A DNA stretch of 17,356 bases, from contig JAAAUF010000860.1 of assembly GCA_015499985.1 (NCBI GenBank), forward strand, positions 1 to 17,356. Reading direction: 5' to 3'. Shown piece after piece: positions 1 through 7,428 of this stretch; the stretch's first letter is position 1, and each line of letters opens with the position of its first letter. This stretch comes from Haplosporangium gracile. Its lineage: Eukaryota > Mortierellomycota > Mortierellomycetes > Mortierellales > Mortierellaceae. Position numbers and translations under genes: made by a program. The notes under the pieces were generated by a model. It was not told where the DNA came from. It worked only from the letters and a program-made list of their open reading frames with translations, and did no database searches.

Positions 1-112
1 CCTCGTCATCGTCTTCACGTCCTGGCGGTTCGTCCTCGCAGCGGAACCCCGGAGGTTCATTGAAGTAGGATGGTGAGATGGGGGATGCCTCCGTGAACCT
101 ATAGAAGCCCAT
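1..112 (-). CDS. Possible 5' end of a divergent minus-strand gene, cut by the window edge
   Basis: Reading leftwards from an ATG at 112, a frame stays open to the window edge (37 codons) and begins MGFYRFTEASPISPSYFNEP, then runs into an acidic tail rich in E and D. The frame is also open for about 10 codons upstream of that ATG (reading GWRECVGIAY), back to a TAA inside a TATAAAG sequence. The true start could therefore be an exon edge rather than the ATG at 112. The peptide looks protein-like (Y/F-P clusters, acidic stretch), but I do not recognise the family and 37 residues is too little to be sure. It could be chance. Confidence 0.35.
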   Translation of the reverse strand, partial: MGFYRFTEASPISPSYFNEPPGFRCEDEPPGREDDDE

Positions 113-143
113 ATAAGCGATACCAACACACTCGCGCCATCCA

Positions 144-150
144 CTTTATA
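144..150 (-). promoter_or_regulatory. TATA-like box for the minus-strand gene
   Basis: The minus strand reads ACTATAAAGTGG here, a good TATA-box match, about 32 bases upstream of the minus-strand ATG at 112. If that ATG is the real start, transcription would begin very near it, leaving almost no leader. That weakens either the box or the start choice. Confidence 0.3.
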
Positions 151-218
151 GTGGTTTGAGTTAAGTTATCACGGTTTATGACTTGATTTGGGTCAGGACA
201 TGAATGAGTGCCTTGCAA

Positions 219-228
219 GTCACGTGAA
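219..228. promoter_or_regulatory. Palindromic E-box (TCACGTGA) in the divergent intergenic region
   Basis: The sequence GTCACGTGAA contains the full 8-base palindrome TCACGTGA at 220-227. This is the preferred site of bHLH-zipper factors such as fungal Cbf1 or animal TFEB/USF. It lies about 120 bases before the SFSWAP start and about 108 bases before the minus-strand ATG, so it could serve both. A second CACGTG occurs just inside the coding sequence, near 374. That this site is used is inference. Confidence 0.4.
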
Positions 229-345
229 AATGTTACACAAATTAACAAAGCCATGCTGTACTTTTAAAGTAAACTCCATATCCGAGTGCTTCAAAACCCT
301 CTGCCCGCTGCTGTTGAATTACACGCATTTACTCACAACAGCGAC

Positions 346-2654
346 ATGTGGAACGATCCTGATCTCGACTCAACACGTGGACATTCAACCTTCTCAGGAG
401 CACCACTCAACTACAAGGACAGGAAAGCCAATGCGAAGAAGGACGAGCTGTCGGCCTTTGGTTACGAGGCATTTCTCTTCCAGGCCGACAGCATGGCCGA
501 GGCCATCGAGCAAGGTCAATGGCTCATCACCTGGCAAGGGGAGGACCCTTCTAGCGAATACGCGCTCTGGCTCGACAGGTAATACAAATAAGAAAAAAAA
601 TTCAGAGGGAGGAGAAAAGAAAGGGAGAAAGAAGCAAAAGAGGAAACCCAAGGACTTGTCCGGTCCTTTCACATGCCTGGTACAGGAGACAACAAGGACA
701 TATTGCTTCCTTATCGAACTCTTCCTCAACAAGAGGTATGAAGGAAAGGGACTATCAGCCATCGGAGGTGTATTTTCTCTTACTACATCTGCTTGGCTTC
801 TATCAAACAAACAAAATCACATTTTCCTTACCCTATATTGCCAATATCTGTTATAATCCAAGAAGTCAAGTCTAAACGGAAGAAGCTCGTCCCAATTGAC
901 CTCTTTCATGTAATCACGTCCGTGCTGTTATGTCCTTTCGACAACTGCTCAAAACAAGCATCGTCTACTTTACTCACTTTCGTACTACTGTCTTTTATTT
1001 GTCTGCGCTGCACCCCATACAACTAGGTATGATGTCCGGAACCTACTCGACGATCAGAGACTGTATACAGGACCGCGAAAAATTCACGATGATCATTTCT
1101 TGAACTACTCTGATGAACTCGACGAGGAGCGCTTTGAGGATCTGGACTCCGACGAGGAATTATTGTTCGATATGGACGAGGACGAGCGGAAAGACTACCT
1201 TGGTAAGATGGCTGAGCGTGTTAATGCTGGCCGCCTCTATTCAGCTTTCATCATTTAACCCGCTATTAATTTGAAGGCCACTTCATTCCTCTATTTGGTA
1301 GATCGAAAGCTGGAGCAGCGAGAAGGATTAAACTACAAAGGAGTCCACTACGATTATGATGGCAACCAGGACAACCAAGTTCTCGAACCAACATTTCATT
1401 TGCATTTTGATGTACCCGAAGGGATGGCCGTGGTAAGCCATTGAGGATGAAAAAAAAAAACCGACGTTGATGGAAGTGTCATTTAAAAGCGCCACTAATT
1501 ATCTGTATACAATTTGGCCATTCACAAGTAGCCAGAGAACGAGAAAACGCTTGCTTTAATCGAGCGGACAGCCAAGTTTGTCAACAGCAGCTCTGAACCG
1601 ACGATGGAGATTATCCTTCAAGCAAAGCAGGCGGCCAACCCTAACTTTGCGTTCATGAGCAAACGACACCATCTCTTCCAGTTCTACAAGCATGTTCGAT
1701 GGCTGATGCAGACGGGGCTTTATGAATACGCCGAGGAGGTTCGGCGAAGGGAAGAAGAGGAAGCGAGGGCGGAGCAAGAGGAATTGGAACGCAAGGTCGC
1801 TGCACTTGCTGAAAAAGAACTGTACGTGTTGCCTTGCCACATTTGTATTCATTTATCGCTCTGAGATTTGTGGTTGGTGACCTCAGATGCATCGTCTCAC
1901 CAACCTATTTTGATTTAATCCCTCTGCACATTGTAGACGACTTCGATTGGATCTGGTGAAGGTGATTGAAAAGACGATCGAGTTTTTTAAGGAACACCAA
2001 GACGATCCTATATACGAAAAGAAGCTGCTATCGAGCACCGACATTCGCTTCGAGTTCATGAAACCTGGTCATCCATGGCATGGCTATTACACGACCAGGA
2101 GACGCGAGAAATTCGACAGCCAGATCACCCAGACCGCACACACGGATTCCAACGACGCCAGTTTACTCGCAGAGCAGTCTGCGACACCTTTGGAAATGGA
2201 GATATATTCAAATGACGACTCGGCTATGGACATATCAGGGGTGACGACTGTCGACGACACTGAAGGGGCGAGGGCTTCTAATACTGGTCGTGACACGTCA
2301 CAGGCCGGCGGCAGCAGTAGTGCTAGTAGTAGTGGTAGCAGAACAGACGAGATGCGCCGACTGGATCGCCTTCAGAGAATCAAGGAGCTGTTTAGACAGA
2401 AACAGTGGAAAAATTCGGATGAGGGAGTGGAGCAAGTGCAAGCGCAAGTGCCAAGGCAGGAACAAGAAGAACAGGATGCAGCAGTAGGAGACGTTGAAAT
2501 GACTGAGGTTGTGGGTGTGGTGGATGTTGCGATTGCACATCCCTCGTCGAGATCAAGGTCTAGGTCCCGGTCTCCGCCGACGAGGTCACAATCGCCTGAT
2601 GCTTCTTCTTCTCTTCGGAAACGCACACGCCTGCTGCAGGAAAGAGACGAATGA
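346..2654 (+). CDS. SFSWAP: SFSWAP (suppressor-of-white-apricot) splicing regulator, two SURP modules and an RS tail
   Basis: Five exons: 346-578, 1027-1202, 1302-1432, 1532-1821 and 1937-2654, about 515 residues, with GT-AG introns in matching phase. The start is the first in-frame ATG after a TAA at 265; the preceding frame has no other ATG. Residues about 33-150 form the DRY_EERY domain (ELSAFGYEAFLF, EQGQWLITWQGE, LDRYDVRNLL, DEERFEDL). Residues about 181-235 are SURP1 (LALIERTAKFV, QAKQAANPNFAFM, LFQFYKHV), followed by a charged coiled coil. Residues about 283-330 are SURP2 (VIEKTIEFF, DIRFEFMKPGHPWHGYY). A serine/acid-rich linker follows, then a basic helix near 416 and a short RS stretch at about 480-492. 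The family regulates alternative splicing in the nucleus; SURP modules contact spliceosomal proteins such as SF1. At 515 residues it is about half the animal length, mainly through a short RS tail. Domain order makes the assignment firm; exon 1 could have an additional upstream non-coding exon. Confidence 0.9.
590..652 (+). promoter_or_regulatory. Purine-rich block just inside intron 1 of SFSWAP
   Basis: About 60 bases of almost pure A and G (GAGGGAGGAGAAAAG, AAAGGGAGAAAGAAG) begin about 12 bases after the intron 1 donor at 579. GA-rich tracts of this kind are classic binding sites for SR-type splicing regulators. Its position in the longest intron of a splicing-factor gene suggests regulated splicing. 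It could also be simple low-complexity drift, which is common in this region. Confidence 0.35.
686..735 (+). other. Candidate cassette (poison) exon within SFSWAP intron 1
   Basis: A 50-base stretch is bounded by a pyrimidine-preceded acceptor (TGGTACAG, ending 685) and a donor (GAG then GTATGA, from 736). Its upstream intron would be 107 bases, close to the other introns of this gene. Inclusion would shift the frame (50 is not a multiple of 3) and lead to a stop within exon 2. The uninterrupted join of exons 1 and 2 restores the conserved LDRYDVRNLL, so skipping gives the functional protein. Only splice-site patterns support this exon. Confidence 0.2.
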
Positions 2655-2673
2655 AAGTGATGAAAAAAGGCAA

Positions 2674-2679
2674 AATAAA
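2674..2679 (+). terminator. Polyadenylation signal of the SFSWAP gene
   Basis: AATAAA lies 20 bases after the TGA at 2652-2654. A second AATAAA-like sequence in GATAATAAAAAAAA follows near 2723. Both are on the sense strand at the expected distance. Confidence 0.6.
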
Positions 2680-2800
2680 CACTAATCACACAAAAACGCG
2701 TCGTAAGATATTTCCCATGCGATAATAAAAAAAAATTAAACAACAGTAAATAAGCCATGGGTTGGAGAGGCAGTGCAAAATGGCGCCATGCCCATTCCCA

Positions 2801-2840
2801 AGGGAAGGCAAGGGAAGGCAAAGAAGGCAGGGAAGGCACA
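2801..2840 (+). repeat. Short direct repeat, unit AGGGAAGGCA
   Basis: Two perfect adjacent copies of the 10-base unit (2801-2820) are followed by degenerate copies up to about 2840. It lies in the 3' flank of the SFSWAP gene. Confidence 0.7.
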
Positions 2841-4284
2841 GCGTGGGCCGTGTGAACGTATATGTGTGTCGAGCCTCACTCCCTTTTTTGTGTCTCGGTC
2901 AGTGACTGTAAAGAAGCACCACCTTTTCCTATAACCTTTTCAGTGTTTTTCATTGTGGACAGAGAATTCCCTTTATCGAGAAATTGCGACGCATAGCTAA
3001 GTTCAAAGTCAGGCACATCCATTCGACTCGTCTGTGGTGGGTGTGGGCATCGCTGAGAGTCTGAGACAAAGGTCGTGTGTGAGTTATGTGGAAACAAGAA
3101 ACAAAGAACAAGAAACAAGTGCGTGGGCACAAAAAGTAAAAAAGAGGTTACAAAAACGGGTGAGAAAAAAAAAGAGGATCTCACCAAAAACGAGTTCATT
3201 GTACCTCCCTTCCTTCCACTTTCCTTTCCTTCTTTTTCTTTACTTTCTCTCTTTCTTCTTATCCTATCCCGCTTACCTTTTGTCCCACTCTGGGAGTTGG
3301 CTGTTTCTTTTTGCAGCTTTTTCCCAATCCAATGACCCCTCTATCATTATTCTTCTAGTTGTTGTACGCCCTGGCTGTTTGAAAGAAGGAAAGGGAGAAA
3401 GAAAGGAACCCCTAAGGAACTTGTTTTTGATAAAAAATCGCCAACAAAAGGTCTGGGCGCGGGATGAAAAAGACGAAGAAGAAAGAAAAGAGGAGCACAA
3501 GGCATGAGTACAACAATAACAATCCGCAGAAGAAGATGAAAATACCCTTACATAGGACAATGCGTAAAAAACAAAACAAAGATAGAGGACAGGGGACATG
3601 GGTCCTCTACTTTTTTTTCTCAGCGGAGAATGATTATCTTGGAAGATTGTTCCCGGTGGTTGTGGCTGCAGTTGTTCGCGCTGCTATCCTTTTTAGTTTC
3701 CTTCTTCTAACCTCAGGAAGCATATCTGCACTTGCGTTTGGCGCGACCCCCAGTCGAGTCGAGTCAAAACCTCCGCACCCTCCGCCCCTTCTTTGTATCC
3801 CCTCTTGCTTTTTTTTCGCTTTTTTCGGCGCGCGGATATGAAGATGATTGGAAATAGATGTCAGAAATGTAAATCAGGGTCTAAATAAGAGTGAAAAGGA
3901 AGAAAGGAAGGCGAAAGTGTGGTTTATCGATAATTAGGTCGGATGCATATCGTATCCGAGCAGGGTTGGGTTTGGCTTGGACCAGGCACATCTATTTTTT
4001 TATTTTCATGCATGACTGGCTGAGTGAGTGGCGAAAGCAAAAAGGGGGCGCGGAGAGAAAGGAGGAGAGAGATCAAGCAGGAGCCCGGCCCATGTCCCTG
4101 GGTCTAGTGGGTGGTGGCCTATGTTATGCTGCATTTTTTTATTACCTAACGAACGAATAACACAGAACAATTGGTTCTTTCTTTCATTGCTCAACAACAT
4201 CTTTCTCCCTATTGTTGTTATTGCTCGTTGGTCCATTTTTGGAGTTTGGATGTATGTGCCCATGAATGAATGGATGGGTCATCG

Positions 4285-4313
4285 ACACACACACACACAC
4301 ACACACACACACA
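4285..4313 (+). repeat. (AC)n microsatellite
   Basis: About 14 uninterrupted AC dinucleotides in the intergenic region, close to a tetranucleotide repeat. Confidence 0.95.
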
Positions 4314-4338
4314 ACTCCGACCCATTTCTCGCCCTGCC

Positions 4339-4360
4339 CCAGCCAGCCAGCCAGCCAGCC
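4339..4360 (+). repeat. (CCAG)n tetranucleotide repeat
   Basis: Five and a half copies of CCAG directly downstream of the AC microsatellite. Confidence 0.9.
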
Positions 4361-4781
4361 AACAAACATGCTGGAACTATCAAAGCAAGTAGCCAAGCAA
4401 ACAAAATGACATTTCTTCCCACTTTAGACAATGTACCTCTTTTCCAGTGTCCGGTGCTGTGCGCAATATTAGGCTCCCTCTCCCTCGCCCGTCCATCCGC
4501 CCCAGTTCATCCAGAAGGAAAAAAGGGAGGAAAAAAACCGTAGTTGTTGTTTTTGTTGATGTTTGTTGACTGTTGTCGTTGCTGATGGCTATTACTGTCG
4601 CTGTTGTTGGTTGTCCTACTTTTTTCCCCCTCTTATCAAGAAAAGAAAACCGTTGCACACAGGACCTCAGCTTCCTATCGGCCCTGTTCATTTTCTTGCC
4701 TCTGTCTTCGCTTGTTTGTCGCACCAGTTTTTTGGTTGTATTTCTTTTCGGTCTCCCTTTCTCTTTGCTCAACGAAATGCG

Positions 4782-4804
4782 AGTGTGTATGTGTGTGTGT
4801 GTGT
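4782..4804 (+). repeat. (GT)n microsatellite
   Basis: A GT repeat with one interruption (GTAT), on the opposite strand sense to the AC run about 480 bases upstream. Confidence 0.85.
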
Positions 4805-5168
4805 AGATATTTAGAAGAGTCACTATTGTTGGTTTTTTTCTCACCTCTTTTTTCCATACCTTGCGCATTCTCGTTCTCCTTCAATGGTAAGGCGCTGCAT
4901 CAACAACGTAAACAACCAACCAACAAGCAAGAAGAATAAGGTCAATGGGATGGTTTATTTTCGCAAATAAAAATAATGCAGGGATGGAGGGAGAGGGAAA
5001 GCGAGGAGGAAGGAGAGACACAAGCAAGCTGCAATGAATGGGGTGAACACAAACACTGTATCTCTTTTGTTGACGCTACTTTTGTCCCTCTCCCTTCCTC
5101 TTCCTCTCTTCCTCACTTCCCGCGGCACAGACGCCGAGGACAATCGACAGTTGGGAAGAAGGAAAGCC

Positions 5169-5208
5169 AAAAAAAAAATAAAAATAAAAAAATAAAAAAA
5201 TAAAAAAG
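5169..5208 (+). promoter_or_regulatory. Poly(dA:dT) tract upstream of the Hsp70-like gene
   Basis: Forty bases of A-runs broken only by single T residues, about 400 bases before the ATG at 5611. In fungi such tracts exclude nucleosomes and commonly mark promoters. Promoter function here is inference. Confidence 0.4.
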
Positions 5209-5326
5209 AGCAAAGGACGAATATCATTCATTCATTGTTCATCATATTCTCTGTTCAATTCATATCCGTATTCACATCTACCATCTTTTTTTTCCTTTTC
5301 CTAATTGCTCACATTGTCCATGGTTC

Positions 5327-5590
5327 ATGATTAGAACTTTTATTACCTCTTCTTTCTTTCTTTCTTCTTTCTTTCTTCTTATTCTTCTTTTTCTTTCTTC
5401 CTTCCTTTGTCTTTACCTCTCTTCTTCTTCCCTCTCTTTCTCCCTCTTCAACCCGCTTTTTTACTTTTCTCCCGCATTTCTCTTCTTCAAGTGCTCGACA
5501 CGCACACACCATACCTTGCCATACCATACAACCATCCATCAGAACATTCTCTCCTCGCTCTCACACTTCCTCCGTCCCAAGCTAAAATAA
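5327..5590 (+). other. Possible upstream ORF in the leader of the Hsp70-like gene
   Basis: An ATG at 5327 opens an 87-codon frame ending at a TAA 20 bases before the main ATG. A five-codon frame (5320-5334, ATG to TAG) overlaps its start. The encoded peptide is S/F/L-rich and simply mirrors the CT-rich leader, so it is unlikely to be functional as a protein. It matters only if transcription starts upstream of 5320; within or after the CT tract no ATG occurs before 5611. Confidence 0.2.
5341..5475 (+). promoter_or_regulatory. CT-rich promoter/leader tract
   Basis: A strongly pyrimidine-rich sense strand (CTTT and CTT repeats) ends about 135 bases before the ATG at 5611. The same arrangement precedes the genes at 7429 and 11593. 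In filamentous fungi CT-rich blocks often lie at transcription starts. Confidence 0.45.
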
Positions 5591-5610
5591 ATCCTCCCTT
5601 CACTATAACC

Positions 5611-7095
5611 ATGGTAACAGCAACCCCAACCATGCAAAGCACCCTCAGCCATAACAAAGCCCGAACAACCGCCAGCCAGCTAGCCAAGTTACGCTCACAA
5701 CCCATCGTTGTCGACCTCGATGCTATCCCCCCACCTACCTCCCCTTTACCCATTCCCAACGCTCCCTTATCCCCCATCACTCCATTCGCCCGCACAGCTC
5801 CTCGCAAGTCCTCCCAGGACAAAATATCCGGCTCTCCCGTGCCCGTGCCTGGCTTGAGCTCAGGCTCGCTGCGGCCGCCACCAAGGCCACGTTCCATCGT
5901 CTCCCACATGTCCCTCAGCAACCCTCCTTTGGAGAACCTCCCACCTGTGCCTGTCCTCCTCCATTCCAATGACAGCTATCTCTCAAGTACTCCTACAAGT
6001 CCTACCAGTCCAACAGGTCCTTCATTCTTCTCCGCGATATCTCCTCGCCTTGAAGGCGTCCAGTGCTACTCTCCCCCTTCTAGTGTTCTTCGGTCCGCAA
6101 GTGTGGGTCGCGTATCTGAAACCGCCAAGCACAGGCCTAGCAGAAAGTCCCGCGCCGCCTCCAACATTGCCGCCAACGATGACAACATTCCCATTCAGAG
6201 CGAGAAGCAACGCGCGCGTATTGCTTTTGAAATGGTTGAGTCACTGACAGCACCAATACCCAACGATAGCGGTCTGATGGTCAGCCTTGAAGAGCCGGCG
6301 AACAGAGCCGCTTCACCCTTACCCATCCCTCGGGAAGAGAGCAAGGAGGCAGAGGCCATAACAGCTGGGTTCACAGTGCTTCTGGAGCGTCCTGTGAGCT
6401 GTACTGCGACACGGTATTATGGTATCGAGTCGAGCATGCGTTGGCGAGAGGGCGTGGACCCGATCCAGAAGCGTTTCTCGTCCTCGAACGGTTCGTGGCG
6501 GTGTCAAGACCGGTTTGCAGTCTTTTTCCGTCCTGGGGACGACATTGGACCAGACCAGGTTGTGAAAAAGACCTTTTGGAGCGAGGCCTGGCCATATTCC
6601 ATCGAAACGATCCTGTACGGTACCACAACAGCGACGTCAACCACATCCTCTACACCAGCAGTATCCACAACAGCCATCGCCACCAGCGGCGGCAAGAATG
6701 AGTTGAATCGGTATTCCTTGACGAGAGGCAAAGAGACAGGTGAAGGGGAGCGGACGGGTGGCTATCGGTCAGACCATGAGGGCGATCGACAGATCTCGCG
6801 TGGAAGGACAGGCTCTCGCCAGTATTCATCAGACGAGAATGTGCTAAAGACGGCAGCGTCGTTCCCTTCGACCGGCCGCAGCCGTGACCCGCGGTATATC
6901 ACGTCGGAGGGGGTTTCAAAGATTGCCAAGGTGACAATTCCGATGCCGGATGTGGCGATTGACCAGATGGAGCTGGTCAAGGCGCCGGTCAAGGTCGAGC
7001 TGTGTATCTATATCCTCGAGTCGCCCCTCCGCGTGAACGCGACCGCGACGCTCCTGGGCAGGACCGTCCAAGGCTCCACTGAGCTCTACGTGTAG
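5611..7095 (+). CDS. Hsp70-like (HSPA12-type) C-terminal domain protein lacking the ATPase domain
   Basis: One exon of 494 residues. The start is the first ATG after the CT leader, in a strong context (ACCATGG). Residues 1-260 are P/S/T-rich, probably disordered, with no glycine-rich phosphate loops of the Hsp70 ATPase. From about 255 the sequence resembles the substrate-binding end of HSPA12-type Hsp70 proteins: RYYGIESSMRW (268), DPIQKRF, WRCQDRFAVFFRPGDDIGPD, VVKKTFWSEAWPYSIE. A low-complexity T/S then charged insertion fills about 337-425. The fold seems to resume at 428 (YITSEGVSKIAKVTIPMPDV), with alternating beta-strand-like residues to the C terminus. HSPA12-type proteins bind clients or partners through this part; a stand-alone copy could be a decoy, adaptor or regulator, which is speculation. 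The family resemblance is from memory of conserved patterns, not an alignment. If wrong, this is a fungus-specific protein of unknown function, probably cytosolic (no signal peptide or membrane segment). Confidence 0.6.
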   Translation: MVTATPTMQSTLSHNKARTTASQLAKLRSQPIVVDLDAIPPPTSPLPIPNAPLSPITPFARTAPRKSSQDKISGSPVPVPGLSSGSLRPPPRPRSIVSHMSLSNPPLENLPPVPVLLHSNDSYLSSTPTSPTSPTGPSFFSAISPRLEGVQCYSPPSSVLRSASVGRVSETAKHRPSRKSRAASNIAANDDNIPIQSEKQRARIAFEMVESLTAPIPNDSGLMVSLEEPANRAASPLPIPREESKEAEAITAGFTVLLERPVSCTATRYYGIESSMRWREGVDPIQKRFSSSNGSWRCQDRFAVFFRPGDDIGPDQVVKKTFWSEAWPYSIETILYGTTTATSTTSSTPAVSTTAIATSGGKNELNRYSLTRGKETGEGERTGGYRSDHEGDRQISRGRTGSRQYSSDENVLKTAASFPSTGRSRDPRYITSEGVSKIAKVTIPMPDVAIDQMELVKAPVKVELCIYILESPLRVNATATLLGRTVQGSTELYV

Positions 7096-7122
7096 TCATT
7101 TTTGTGCTCTGCTGGGCCAATG

Positions 7123-7128
7123 AATAAA
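7123..7128 (+). terminator. Polyadenylation signal of the Hsp70-like gene
   Basis: AATAAA lies 27 bases after the TAG at 7093-7095. Only about 300 bases separate it from the next start codon, so the 3' end and the next promoter are close together. Confidence 0.6.
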
Positions 7129-7323
7129 CATAAGGAAAGAAGAGGAGCACACGAGCTAGGCGGATATACAATGCAAGCAGCACTAAGATGTGCTAAGTAA
7201 GAAGAAAGAAAAAGCACCTCATTAGTGCAAATTGCCAACAAGTTGACACATGGGAGGAGGGGAGATAGGTGTTTCCCACGGTGCTCTCTGAAAATGAGGG
7301 GCGGTCTTGGATGGGCACGCGTC

Positions 7324-7411
7324 TCTCTGTCTGTCTCCTTCTTTTCTTTTCTTTTCTTTTCTTTCCTTCTTTTCTTTTTCTTCTTCGCCTCTCTTTTCTT
7401 CTTCACCCACT
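7324..7411 (+). promoter_or_regulatory. CT-rich leader of the aminopeptidase gene
   Basis: A pyrimidine-rich sense strand with four perfect CTTTT pentamers at 7341-7360 ends about 18 bases before the ATG. ATGs exist upstream of the tract (7284 and 7312), but none lies between the tract and 7429. Confidence 0.45.
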
Positions 7412-7428
7412 CCCCAATCCCCCATACC

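Larger units (their letters stand above)
2680..5610. other. Long gene-poor, low-complexity intergenic region
   Basis: About 2.9 kb between the SFSWAP stop and the next start. Several frames stay open for 70-170 codons on both strands, but their products are runs of K/R/E/G or S/F/L that follow from purine- or pyrimidine-rich strands. None has domain-like composition or plausible exon joins. It holds simple repeats (listed separately), two tandem CCAAT pentamers near 3323-3333 and several CCCCT stress-element-like pentamers (for example near 3337 and 3408). The right-hand part is probably promoter and leader of the gene at 5611. I see no tRNA, transposon terminal repeats or conserved RNA fold. 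An unrecognised non-coding RNA cannot be excluded. Confidence 0.6.

Noticed and set aside
188..856. A 222-codon plus-strand frame overlapping SFSWAP exon 1 and intron 1
   Set aside because: It is out of frame with the conserved DRY_EERY coding sequence and its product has no domain-like pattern.
3034..3507. A 157-codon frame and neighbouring frames in the gap between SFSWAP and the Hsp70-like gene
   Set aside because: The products are K/R/E-rich or S/F/L-rich runs that reflect purine and pyrimidine bias; there are no domains, no plausible exon joins and no conserved motifs.
4380..4868. A 162-codon minus-strand frame with T/H repeats
   Set aside because: The THTH segment is just the translated GT/AC microsatellite and the rest is low complexity.
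5407..5610. N-terminal extension of the Hsp70-like protein into the CT-rich leader
   Set aside because: The frame is open but contains no ATG before 5611, and it encodes an F/L/P/S run that mirrors the CT tract.
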